Source: Symsagittifera roscoffensis (Eukaryota; Xenacoelomorpha; Acoela; Convolutidae). From it: DNA of 64,000 bases. Below, in pieces: positions 12,472-23,225 of the stretch. The translations under genes were made by a program, and so were the position numbers. Position 1 is the stretch's first letter; the number at the start of each line of letters is the position of its first letter. Where the stretch lies: contig NW_026971055.1 of the NCBI RefSeq assembly GCF_963678635.1, positions 172,473-236,472 on the forward strand. The letters are read 5' to 3'. The notes under the pieces are model-generated. The model saw only the letters and a program-made list of their open reading frames with translations, was not told the origin of the DNA and searched no databases.

Positions 12472-13860
12472 ACAGAGTATGCTTTACTGGATCAGAATTC
12501 ACACACCGATCAGTTGTTCGATTTTCTTGAGTTGATCCAACCCATTCTGACTGAAACAAAAAAAACAATGTTCAAAACAGAACAAACTGGGCACTGCAAA
12601 GCGGAACAATCAAAGATCAATTTCCAATTCAACCATATACTCAAAGAAAGTGAGGCTCAAGTACACTAGATGGTATATCTCAAGTATACCTCAAGTATAC
12701 AAGAAGAGATCAGTATATGCAAGCCGTATCGTTTTTGCGTTGACGAATTCTCGATGTGATGTAGCAGCGCCCAAGTCGTAAAGGTGGATTCGGAAAACTA
12801 AGAAGAAAAGTGCTGCTTCGTTTTCAATGCAACTAAACACACAGCTGTCTTGCACCGATTGTAAACAAAAAAAATCGCGCACTTACTACAAGCAAAAGCT
12901 CCAAACAAAAATCTATTGTCTTTTTCCGAAGAACTAAATTAAAGATCATAAGTCGATCCCGATAACCATCTAATCATGTTGTACGGCATGTTTCTAGTTG
13001 AAAATGTTCTAACAGCTAGCAGATAAAAAGTTGATTTTTTCTGTTTTCGGAAGACAGAACTAGATGTCTCCTAAGTACAGATTTCCAACAGGCAATAAAC
13101 ATCTTAACGACAAAAATCTTTTTTGAGTAGATTTTCAGAGACCTGGTATTAATAATCTAATTTTCACCTCAATTCAAGTCGCTTGCCCAAAATCTTTCTA
13201 GAGCAAATAATCGATAATTTACGCTGACAAGAAATTATTTAATCAAGACTGGTCATCACAACCTATTGAATGCCATTCCGCTTAGAGAATTCACGATAAT
13301 GTCAAATCTTCTGCCAAAATCGCTGACATATCAAAGCGATGGGTAGTAAGCGATTTTTAATTTCGAGTTTGTGCTGTTACAAGGCCATTTTATAGGATGA
13401 TCAAGCAATCCTTAACGGCTGTGTCAACGTACCTCAGGCAAAGTCAACGTACCTCATGAAAACCACTGTGCCTTCTTGTCTACACAGATCGGAAGAGGAG
13501 GATTTTCAAATTTGAAGTTAAATTGAGTAATATAGTTTTATCGTAACTGAAGGTTATAATCTATTCGCAATAAAGTTCGATTTGTAGATTGATGAATAAT
13601 TAGGACGTAGATGTGTTGATTGAACAAACTTTGAATTTCTCTCATAGATTGATGAATAATTAGGACGTAGATGTGTTGATTGAACAAACTTTGAATTCCT
13701 CGAAAGACTTGCATGATTATCCAAGTTGGTACAATTGATAAAGCGCACTTTCAATTTGGTTCTCATTATTCCAAAAGTGGCATTCGAGAACAGTTGAGTA
13801 AAAAATTTATCTGATTTTACACAACTTGCAGAATTTAAACAAATTTTTAAAATAAGTTAG
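12472..13860. repeat. Module X, copy 1
   Basis: The block starting ACAGAGTATGCTTTACTGG and ending near AAATAAGTTAG is repeated at 14673, 16856, 18280 (internally deleted) and 19731 (5' truncated). It carries a plus frame (LFDFLELIQPILTETKK) that shifts at a poly-A run in later copies, and a minus frame at its right end (NLDNHASLSRNSKFVQ) kept in all five copies. Neither matches a family I know. Plus-strand sequence just left of it (12302-12471) does not recur. X is fused to the leader module L on its right. Confidence 0.75.
13585..13704. repeat. 60-bp tandem duplication inside module X copy 1
   Basis: A segment starting TAGATTGATGAATAATTAGG is repeated head to tail with a 60-bp period. The same duplication is in copy 5 (about 20268-20388), while copies 2, 3 and 4 have a single unit. 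It preserves the reading frame of the minus-strand ORF and adds 20 codons. Confidence 0.8.
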
Positions 13861-14555
13861 TGATACTGAAAAGTTCTGTTAGTCCAGGGTCGTATAAAGG
13901 GTTGGATAGTGAATCGACGTTTTAGGCCGTTAGACACTATGTTAACTATGTGGATGAGAACAAAATTGTTCTATTTGATCCAAGGATAAGCCTTGATGAT
14001 CAAGATATAAATAATGATAAAAAATTTAGTTGGGATAAAAATGAAAACGAGATCCAAGGAAAGCCTTGATGATCTGTTTAGTTAAAAAGGTTTAATTTAG
14101 GTAAAAGTAAAAATTAGAATATAACTTTCTAAAGTATTTTAAAGTTTTAATTGATAGAAATGTTTAGTTTTTGATGATATTAGTGGTTTATGATTTGTTT
14201 GTTATGTTTAGGTAATGAAGCTGAGACGAAGAACTGATTTGTAAATTACTAAAATTTTGTGTATTTACTAACTAATTTTTATATTTTATTTTCAATAAAC
14301 ATTCTTTTTAGATATCTTTTCAATTTTTAAAGAAACAATTAGAGATATTTTTTATCAATCGTTATTGTACAAAAAAAGGTTTAGCGCCTGTAATTGTCGG
14401 TGAAGAATTTTCTTCAACTATACTATGTCTGCAAATGAAAATCTGAATTCATTGCCAATAGAACTCTAAGTATAAAAGTTTGTTTTGCTTTTGCCGTACG
14501 ACCATGAAACTTATGGGTAAGTTTTGTTGTAGTCCTATATCGTCTCTTGCCCGAG
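13861..14555 (-). mobile_element. Module L, copy 1: leader fragment of an old relative of the 18.9-kb element
   Basis: Homologous to the 5' leader of the young element (about 57190-57860), read in the same minus orientation. It has the GGGTTGGATAGTGAATCGAC segment, the 16-nt near-palindrome AGAACAAAATTGTTCT (13956-13971) and two GATCCAAGG...CCTTGATGATC hairpins (13976-14000 and 14051-14074). It ends abruptly inside the leader at CCGAG, where module G is joined. There is no coding capacity of its own. Confidence 0.8.
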
Positions 14556-14672
14556 GTCTAAGAAAGCCAAAAATGGATTTCTGAAAAAGTATCTAAGGGG
14601 GGACCCTTTGGGTTGGCAGGGGGCCGAATCCCTAAAGGGAAGGGCGTCCATCCCCCTAAATCCTCCCCTGCC
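14556..14672. repeat. Module G, copy 1 (GC-rich, hAT-like end?)
   Basis: A short GC-rich island in AT-rich surroundings. It contains AAGGGGGGACCCTTTGGG, CCGAATCCCTAAAGGGAAGGG and, at the end, CCCCCTAAATCC...CCCTGCC. Read on the minus strand that end begins CAGGGG, resembling the outer end of hAT-type DNA elements or MITEs. Recurs at 16739 and 18162. No partner terminal repeat or 8-bp target duplication is evident, so the class is a guess. Confidence 0.5.
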
Positions 14673-16032
14673 ACAGAGTAAGTTTTACTGGAGCAGAATT
14701 CAAACACCGATCAGCTGTTCAATTTTCTTGAGTTGATCCAACCAATTCTGACTGAAACAAAAAAAAACAATGTTCAAAACAGAGCAAACTGGGCACTGCA
14801 ATGCGGAACAATTAACGATCAATTTCCAAATCAACCATACACTCAAAGGAAGCGAGGCTCAAGTACACTAGATGGTATATCTCAAGTATACCTCAAGTAT
14901 ACAAGAAGCGATCAGTATATTCAAGCCGCATCGTTTTTGCGTTGACGAATTCTCGATGGGATGTAGCAGCGCCTAAGTCGTAAAGGTGGATTCGGAAAAC
15001 TAAGAAGAAAAGTGCTGCATCGTTAAAATCGAATGAACTTTTTTTTCAATGCAACTAAACACACAGCTGTGATGCATCGATTGTAAACAAAAAAAATCGC
15101 GCACTTACTACAAGCAAAAGCTCCAAAAAAATCTAATGTCTTTTTCCGAAGAACTAAATTAAAGATCATAAGTCGATCCCGATAACCATCTAATCATGTT
15201 GTAGGGCATGTTTCTAATTGAAAATGTTCTAACAGCTAGCAGATGAAAAGTGGATTTTTTCTGCTTTCGGAAGACAGAACTAGATGTCTCCTAAGTAGAG
15301 ATTTCCAACGGGAACTAAACATCTTAACGACAAAAATTCTTTTTGAGTACATTTTCAGAGACCGGGTATTAACGATCTAATTTTCACCTCAATTCAAGTT
15401 GCTTGCCCAAAAACTTCCTAGAGCAAATAATCGGTAATTTCCCCCGACACGAATTCATTTATTCACGGTAGGACATCACAACTTTTTGAATGTCATTCCG
15501 CTTAGAGAATTCACGTTAATGTCAAATCTTCTGCCAAATTCGCTGACATATCAAAGCGATGGATAGAAAGCGATTTTTAATTTCGAGTTTGTGCTGTCAC
15601 AAGGCCATTTTATAGGATGATCAAGCAATCCTTAACGGCTGTGTCAACGTACCTCAGGCAAAGTCAATGTACCTCATGAAACCCACTGTGCCTTCTTGTC
15701 TACACAGATCGGAAGCAGGAGGATTTTCAAATTTGAAGTTAAATTGAGTAATATAGTTTTATCGTAACTGAAGCTTATAATCTATTCGCAATAAAATTCG
15801 ATTTGTCCGATCACTCTCATAGATTGATGAATAATTAGGACGTAGATGTGTTGATTGAACAAACTTTGAATTCCTCGAAAGACTTGCATGATTATCCAAG
15901 TTGGTACTATTGATAAAGCGCATTTTCAATTTGGTTATCATTCCAAAAGTGGCATTCGAGAACAGTTGAGTAAAAAATTTATCTGATTTTACACAACTTG
16001 CAGAATTTAAACAAATTTTTAAAATAAGTTAG
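14673..16032. repeat. Module X, copy 2
   Basis: Nearly the same sequence as copy 1, with a single copy of the 60-bp subrepeat and small indels. An extra stretch around 15023-15045 (TCGAATGAAC) is absent from copy 1 but present in copies 3 and 4. Joined to L on the right at the same point as copy 1. Confidence 0.75.
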
Positions 16033-16738
16033 TGATATTGAAAAGTTCTGTTAGTCCAGGGTCGTATAAAGGGTTGGATAGTGAATCGACGTTTTAGGTC
16101 GTTAGACACTATGTTTACTATGTGGACGAGAACAAAATTGTTCTTTTTGATCCAAGGATAAGCCTTGATGATCAAGATATAAATAATGATAAAAAATTTA
16201 GTTGGGATAAAAATGAAAACGAGATCCAAGGAAAGCCTTGATGATCTGTTTAGTTAAAAAGCTTTAATTTAGGTAAAAGTAAAAATTAGAATATACCTTT
16301 CTAAAGTATTTTAAAGTTTTAATTGATAGAAAAGTTTAGTTTTTGATGATTTTAGTGGTTTATGATTTGTTTGTTACGTTTAGGTAATGAAGCTGAGACG
16401 AAGAACTGATTTGTATATTACTAAAATTTTGTGTATTTACTAACTAATTTTTATTTTTTATCTTCAATAAACATCCTTTTTTTTAGATATCTTTTCAATT
16501 TTCTGCAGTTTTAAAGAAACGATCAGAGATATTTTTATCAATCGTTATTGTACAAAAATAGGTTTAGCGCCTGTAATTGTCGGTGAAGAATTTTCTTCAA
16601 CTATACTATGTCTGCAAATGAAAATCTGAATTCATTGCCAATAGAACTCTAAGTAAAAAAGTTTGTTTTGCTTTTGCCGTACGACCATAAAACTTATGGG
16701 TAAGTTTTGTTGTAGTCCTATATCGTCTCTTGTCCGAG
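16033..16738 (-). mobile_element. Module L, copy 2: old retroelement leader
   Basis: Same content and orientation as the L copy at 13.9 kb, with the near-palindrome at 16129-16144 and both hairpins. It ends at the same CCGAG break before module G, so the X-L-G order was already fixed when the array was amplified. Confidence 0.8.
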
Positions 16739-16855
16739 GTCTAAGAAAGCCAAAAATGGATTTCTGAAAAATTATCTAAGGGGGCACCCTTTGGGTCGGC
16801 AGGGGGCCGAATCCCTAAAGGGAAGGGCGTCCGCCCCCCTAAATCCGCCCCTGCC
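16739..16855. repeat. Module G, copy 2
   Basis: GC-rich module with the CCGCCCCCCTAAATCCGCCC end, joined to L on the left and X on the right exactly as at 14556. Confidence 0.5.
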
Positions 16856-18142
16856 ACAGAGTAAGCTTTACTGGAGCAGAATTCAAACACCGATCAGCTG
16901 TTCGATTTTCTTGAGTTGATCCAACCCATTCTGACTGAAACAAAAAAAAACAATGTTCAAAACAGAGCAAACTGGGCACTGCAACGCGGAACAATCAAAG
17001 ATCAATTTCCAAATCAACCATACACCCAAAGGAAGCGAGGCTCAAGTACACTAGATGGTATATCTCAAGTATACCTCAAGTATACAAGAAGCGATCAGTA
17101 TATTCAAGCCGCATCGTTTTTGCGTTGACGAATTCGCGATGGGATGTAGCAGCGCTTAAGTCGTAAAGGTGGATTCGGAAAACTAAGAAGAAAAGTGCTG
17201 CATCGTTAAAATCGAATGAACTTTTTTTTCAATGCAACTAAACACACAGCTGTGATGCATCGGTTGTAAACAAAAAAAAATCGCGCACTTACTACAAGCA
17301 AAAGCTCCAAACAAAAATCTAATGTCTTTTTCCGAAGAACTAAATTAAACATCATAAGTCGATCCCGATAACCATCTAATCATGTTGTACGGCATGTTTC
17401 TAGTTGAAAAAATTCTAACAGCTAGCAGATGAAAAGTGGATTTTTTCTGCTTTCGGAAGACAGAACTAGATGTCTCCTAAGTAGAGATTTCCAACGGGAA
17501 ATAAACATCTTAACGACAAAAATTCTTTTTGAGTACATTTTCAGAGACCGGGTATTAACGATCTAATTTTCACCTCAATTCAAGTTGCTTGCCCAAAAAC
17601 TTCCTAGAGCAAATAATCGGTAATTTCCCCTGACACGAATTCATTTATTCACGGTAGGACATCACAACTTATTGAATGTCATTCCGCTTAGAGAATTCAC
17701 GATAATGTCAAATCTTCTGCCAAATTCGCTGACATATCAAAGCGATGGATAGAAAGCGATTTTTAATTTCGAGTTTGTGCTGTTACAAGGCCATTTTATA
17801 GGATGATCAAGCAATCGTTAACGGCTGTGTCAACGTACCTCAGGCAAAGTCAACGTACCTCATGAAACCCACTGTGCCTTCTTGTCTACACAGATCGGAA
17901 GCAGAAGGAATTTCAAATTTGAAGTTAAATTGAGTAATATAGTTTTATCGTAACTGAAGGTTATAATCTATTCGCAATAAATTTCGATTTGTCCGATCAC
18001 TCTCATAGATTGATGAATAATTAGGACGTAGATGTGTTGATTGAACAAACTTTGAATTCCTCGAAAGACTTGCATGATTATCCAAGTTGGTACTATTGAT
18101 AAAGCGCACTTTCAATTTGGTTCTCATTATTCCAAAAGTGGC
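16856..18142. repeat. Module X, copy 3 (right end cut)
   Basis: Matches copy 2 closely but stops at CCAAAAGTGGC. The next 19 bases (18143-18161) are the last bases of an L copy before CCGAG, so almost all of L has been deleted here, together with the right end of X. Confidence 0.72.
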
Positions 18143-18161
18143 GTATCGTCTCTTGTCCGAG

Positions 18162-18279
18162 GTCTAAGAAAGCCAAAAATGGATTTCTGAAAAACTATCT
18201 AAGGGGGGACCCTTTGGGTCTGCAGGGGGCCGAATCCCTAAAGGGAAGGGCGTCCGCCCCCCCTAAATCCGCCCCAGCC
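18162..18279. repeat. Module G, copy 3
   Basis: Third copy of the GC-rich module, with CTGCAGGGGGCCGAATCCC and the CCCCCTAAATCCGCC end, again followed directly by X. Confidence 0.5.
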
Positions 18280-18904
18280 ACAGAGTATGCTTTACTGGAG
18301 CAGAATTCAAACACCGATCAGCTGTTCGATTTTCTTGAGTTGATCCAACCCATTCTGACCGAAACAAAAAAAAACAATGTTCAAAACAGAGCAAACTGGG
18401 CACTGCAACGCGGAACAATCAAAGATCAATTTCCAAATCAACCATACACTCAAAAGAAGCGAGGCTCAAGTACACTAGATGGTATATCTCAAGTATACCT
18501 CAAGTATACAAGAAGCAATCAGTATATTCAAGCCGCATCGTTTTTGCGTTGATGAATTCTCGATGGGATGTAGCAGCGCCTAAGTCGTAAAAGTGGATTC
18601 GGAAAACTAAGAAAAAAAGTGCTGTATCGTTAAATCGAATGAACTTTATAATCTATTCGCAATAAAGTTCGATTTGTCCGATCACTCTCATAGATTGATG
18701 AATAATTAGGACGTAGATGTGTTGATTGAACAAATTTTGAATTCCTCGAAAGACTTGCATGATTATCCAAGTTGGTACTATTGATAAAGTGCACTTTCAA
18801 TTTGGTTCTCATTCCAAAAGTGGCATTCGAGAACAGTTGAGTAAAAAATTTATCTGATTTTAAACAACTTGCAGAATTTAATAAAATTTTTAAAAAAAAG
18901 TTAG
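18280..18904. repeat. Module X, copy 4 (internal deletion)
   Basis: The left part of X (to about 18640) is fused to its right part (from about 18646, TATAATCTATTCGC), removing roughly 700 bp. On the right it continues not into L but into an AT-rich flank (18905-19246) that leads to an old LTR. Confidence 0.72.
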
Positions 18905-19246
18905 TATTTTTTTCAACATCAATCTTTTTTTTTCTGGGTTCTCCATTTTGCAGTTATTTCAACCAAACTTTAGCCACTTTACTAAATAAAAACACAACCA
19001 AAATTAGCGTTTGATGCAAGCATTTGCTGCTGAAATAAATTACTCATACTTTACATATTGTAATTGAGCATTTTTGGCAGATCTCACTGACAAATGTGGA
19101 AAAATTAACAAAGCAAATGAAAGAGTCGAAATGTCTTTTTCAAAAACATGTCAAGAAAACGAAACTTGAATTTTAAAAAACCATAAAAAAATTTGATCAA
19201 AAAACTGTGTCGTGGAGCAACCTGTTACTTGAAAGTTAGAGAACAT
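18905..19246. repeat. Flank F between module X and the old LTR, copy 1
   Basis: AT-rich noncoding stretch (TATTTTTTTCAACATC at the left, GTTAGAGAACAT at the right). It recurs at 20542-20882, and its right part recurs inverted at 23033-23225. In each case it abuts the outer end of an old LTR, so LTR and flank were copied together. Confidence 0.65.
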
Positions 19247-19572
19247 TGGAACCTGATCCAAACTGTATATTATTATTGGTTATAAATTAAATATTTTATC
19301 CCTATAAAATATTGAAGACTAACCAATCATACTCCATCTAAGTAACAACTCATTTATTGTAAGTGCTGAAAGAAACTACTTGTAGTTCCAACACCAGAGC
19401 ATTCTGAATTTAACCCAGAGCTTAGTTGCCTTTTCCAAGAGACCAGCTCGTAACAAACCAGTATACTCTAGATCTATTGAGACTAAGAGATATAAGAGTA
19501 AGACTAAGATCGGTATTAGACTAAGAAGTTGCACGAATCTATTCGGCCGAAAATAAGATAGCGTGACGAGCA
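19247..19572 (+). mobile_element. Old LTR fragment a (326 bp)
   Basis: Begins TGGAACCTGATCC like the young LTR read on the minus strand and matches it to GACGAGCA. The last ~50 bp of the LTR (GACGGTGTACCC onward) and the first bases of the primer binding site are missing: GACGAGCA is joined directly to ACCATAAG. It also lacks an insertion of roughly 30 bp seen in the young LTR near CTAGTCTCTGC. Leader sequence follows to about 19730, then an abrupt switch to module X. Confidence 0.8.
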
Positions 19573-19730
19573 ACCATAAGTCCCGAAGAAGACCCTAAGC
19601 AATAGAATAGTTTAGATATAACAAAAAATAGATTAGACTTGGACAAAATCACAAAAATGTTACACGACAATAGTTTAATTGAAAGGTCTCTACGACTCAA
19701 AAGATCAGAGTCATCATTCCGAACAATACT

Positions 19731-20541
19731 AGATGTCTCCTAAGTAGAGATTTCTAACGGGAAATAAACATCTTAACGACAAAAATTCTTTTTGAGTACA
19801 TTTTCAGAGACCGGGTATTAATGATCTAATTTTCACCTCAATTCAAGTTGCTTGCCCAAAAACTTCCTAGAGCAAATAATCGGTAATTTCCCCTGACACG
19901 AATTCATTTATTCACGGTAGGACATCACAACCAATGAATGTCATTCCGCTCAGAGAATTCACGATAATGTCAAATCTTCTGCCAAATTCGCTGACATATC
20001 AAAGCGATGGATAGTAAGCGATTTTTAATTTTGAGTTTGTGCTGTTACAAGGCCATTTTATAGGATGATCAAGCAATCCTTAACGGATGTGTCAGCGTAC
20101 CTCAGGCAAAGTCAACGTACCTCATGAAACCCACTGTGCCTTTTTTTCTACACAGATCGGAAGCAGGAGGATTTTCAAATTTGAAGTTAAATTGAAAAAT
20201 ATAGTTTTATCGTAACTGAAGGTTATAATCTAATCGCAAAAAAAATCGATTTGTCCGATCACTCTCATAGATTGATGAATAATTAGGACGTAGATGTGTT
20301 GATTGAACAAACTTTGAATTTCTCTCATAGATTGATGAATAATTAGGACGTAGATGTGTTGATTGAACAAACTTTGAATTCCTCGAAAGACTTGCATGAT
20401 TATCCAAGTTGGTACTATTGATAAAGCGCACTTTCAATTTGGTTCTCATTCCAAAAGTGGCATTCGAGAACAGTTGAGTAAAAAAGTTATCTGATTTTAC
20501 ACAACTTGCAGAATTTAAACAAATTTTTAAAAATAAGTTAG
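19731..20541. repeat. Module X, copy 5 (left-truncated)
   Basis: Starts inside X at TAGATGTCTCCTAAG, fused to old leader sequence. It carries the 60-bp subrepeat twice (about 20268-20388), as in copy 1, and continues on the right into flank F. Confidence 0.72.
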
Positions 20542-20882
20542 TATTTTTTTCAACATCAATCTTTCATTTTCTAGGTTCTCCATTTTGCAGTTATTTCAAC
20601 CAAACTTTAGCCACTTAACTAAATAAAAACAAAACTAAAATTAGCGTTTGATGCAAGCATTTGCTGCTGAAATAAATGACACATACTTTACATATTGTAA
20701 TTGAGCATTTTCGGCAGATCTCATTGACAAATGTGGAAAAATTAACAAAGCAAATGCAAGAGTCGAAATGTCTTTTTCAAAAACATGTCAAGAAAACGAA
20801 ACTTGAATTTAAAAAACCATAAAAATATTTGATCAAAAAACTGTGTCATGGAGCAACCTGTTACTTGAAAGTTAGAGAACAT
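20542..20882. repeat. Flank F, copy 2
   Basis: Matches 18905-19246 with few differences and again ends at GAACAT before the LTR start. From about 20687 it forms the outer part of the left arm of the large inverted repeat. Confidence 0.65.
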
Positions 20883-21208
20883 TGGAACCTGATCCAAACT
20901 GTACATTATTATTGGTTATAAATTAAATATTTTATCCCTATAAAATATTGAAGACTAACCAATCATACTCCATCTAAGTAACAACTCATTTATTGTAAGT
21001 GCTGAAAGAAACTACTTGTAGTGTCAATACCAGAGCATTTTGATTTTAACCCAGAGCTTAGTTGCCTTTTCCAAGAGACCAGCTCGTAACAAACCAGTAT
21101 ACTGTAGATCTATTGAGACTAAGAGATATAAGAGTAAGATTATGATCGGTATTAGACTAAGAAGTTGCACGAATCTATTCGGCCGAAAATAAGATAGCGT
21201 GACGAGCA
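20883..21208 (+). mobile_element. Old LTR fragment b (326 bp)
   Basis: Same length, same start (TGGAACC) and same truncation point (GACGAGCA joined to ACCATAAG) as fragments a and c. Leader sequence follows to about 21810, including the small leader ORF at 21275-21499. Confidence 0.8.
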
Positions 21209-21819
21209 ACCATAAGTCCCGAAAAAGACCTTAAGCAATAGAATAGTTTAGAAATAACAAAAAATAGATTAGACTTGGACAAAATCACAAAAATGTTACA
21301 CGACAATAAATTAATTGAACTGTCTCTACGACTCAATAGATCAGAGCCATCATTTCGAACAATACGAGAACTCCCCGGTATTGGAAGAAGAACTCGGACA
21401 AGAGACGATATAGGACTACAGCAAAACTTACCCATAAGTTTCCAGGTCGTACGGCAAAAGCAAAACAAACTTTTATACTTAGAGTTCTATTGGCAATGAA
21501 TTCAGATTTTCATTTGCAGTCGTAGTATAGTTGAAGAAAATTCTTCACCGACAATTACAGGCGCTAAACCTATTTTTGTACAATAACGATTGATAAAAAG
21601 ATCTCTAATCGTTTCTTCAAAACTGCAGAAAATTGAAAAGATATCTAAAAAGAACGTTTATTGAAAATAAAAACAAAAATTAGTTAGTAAATACACAAAA
21701 TTTTAATATTATACAAATCAGTTATTCGTCTCAGCTTCATCACTTAGACGTAACAAACAAATCATAAACAACTAAACCATCAAAAACTAAACATTTCTAT
21801 AAAATATTTAACTAACCAG

Positions 21820-22706
21820 TGATATTGAAAAGTTCTGTTAGTCCAGAGTCGTATAAAGGGTTGGATAGTGAATCGACGTTTTAGGCCGTTAGACACTATG
21901 TTAACTGTGTGGGGGAGAACAAAATTGTTCTATTTGATCCAAAGATAAGCCTTGATGATCAAGATATAGAAAATGATAAAAAATTTAGTTGGGATAAAAA
22001 TGAAAACGAGATCCAAGGAAAACCTTGATGATCTGTTTAGTTAAAAAGGTTTAATTTAGGTAAAAGTAAAAATTAGAATAGACTTTTTAAAAGTATTTTA
22101 AAGATTTAATTGATAGAAACGTTTAGTTTTTGATGATATTAGTGGTTTATGATTTGTTTGTTACGTCTAGGTGATGAAGCTGAGACGAAGAATTGATTTG
22201 TATATTATTAAAAATTTGTGTATTTACTAACTAATTTTTATTTTTATTTTCAATATACATTCTTTTTAGATATCTTTTCAATTTTCTGCAATTTTGAAGA
22301 AACGATTAGAGATCTTTTTATCAACCGTTATTGTACAAAAATAGGTTTAGCGCCTGTAATTGTCGGTGAAGAATTTTCTTCAACTATACTATGTCTGCAA
22401 ATGATAATCTGAATTCATTGCCAATAGAACTCTAAGTATAAAAGTTTGTTTTGCTTTTGCCGTACGACCTGGAAAATTATGGGTAAGTTTTGTTGTAATC
22501 CTATATCGTCTCTTGTCCGAGTTCTTCTTTCAATACCGGGGAGTTCTCGTATTGTTCGGAATGATGGCTCTGATCTATTAAGTCGTAGAGACAATTCAAT
22601 TAAATTATTGTCGTGTAACATTTTTGTGATTTTGAATAAAATCTAATCTATTTTTTGTTATTTCTAAAATATTTTATTGCTTAAGGTCTTCTTCGGGACT
22701 TATGGT
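21820..22706 (-). mobile_element. Module L, copy 3: longest old leader
   Basis: Leader in minus sense running uninterrupted from the hairpin cassette (near-palindrome 21916-21931) to the point where the primer binding site should be. Unlike copies 1 and 2 it is not broken at CCGAG by module G but continues through the conserved small ORF (22621 down to 22415) to LTR c. It aligns with 57190-58020 of the young element. Confidence 0.8.
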
Positions 22707-23032
22707 TGCTCGTCACGCTATCTTATTTTCGGCCGAATAGATTCGTGCAACTTCTTAGTCTAATACCGATCTTAATCTTGCTCTTATATCTCTTAGTCTC
22801 AATAGATCTAGAGTATACTGGTTTGTTACGAGCTGGTCTCTTGGAAAAGGCAACTAAGCTCTGGGTTAAATTCAGAATGCTCTGGTGTTGAAACTACAAG
22901 TAGTTTCTTTCAGCACTTACAATAAATGAGTTGTTACTTAGATGGAGTATGATTGGTTGGTCTTCAATATTTTATGGGGATAAAATATTTAATTTATAAG
23001 CAATAATAATATACAGTTTGGATCAGGTTCCA
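22707..23032 (-). mobile_element. Old LTR fragment c (326 bp)
   Basis: Minus-sense copy ending (plus strand) in GGATCAGGTTCCA, as in the young LTR. Missing the same internal-side end as fragments a and b. Confidence 0.8.
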
Positions 23033-23225
23033 ACGTTCTCTAACTTTCGAGTAACAAACTGCTCCACGACACAGTTTTTTGATCAAATATTTTTATGGTT
23101 TTTTAAAATTCGAGTTTCGTTTTCTTGACATGTTTTTGAAAAAGACATTTCGACTCTTTCATTTACTTTGTTAATTTTTCCACATAATCAGTGAGATCTG
23201 CCGAAAATGCTCAAATACAATATGT
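23033..23225. repeat. Inverted part of flank F
   Basis: Reverse complement of the right part of flank F (about 20687-20882). It ends at AATATGTAAG, where old gag sequence begins without transition. Confidence 0.6.

Noticed and set aside
13554..20449. CRISPR-like array suggested by repeated 60-bp units
   Set aside because: Only two adjacent units without spacers, inside kilobase repeats of a eukaryotic transposon array.
22706..22891. Plus-strand frame in an old LTR (LVTLSYFRPNRF...), repeated at 19376 and 21024 on the minus strand
   Set aside because: It is antisense within LTR sequence, starts with TTG, and its conservation only reflects recent copying of the LTR.
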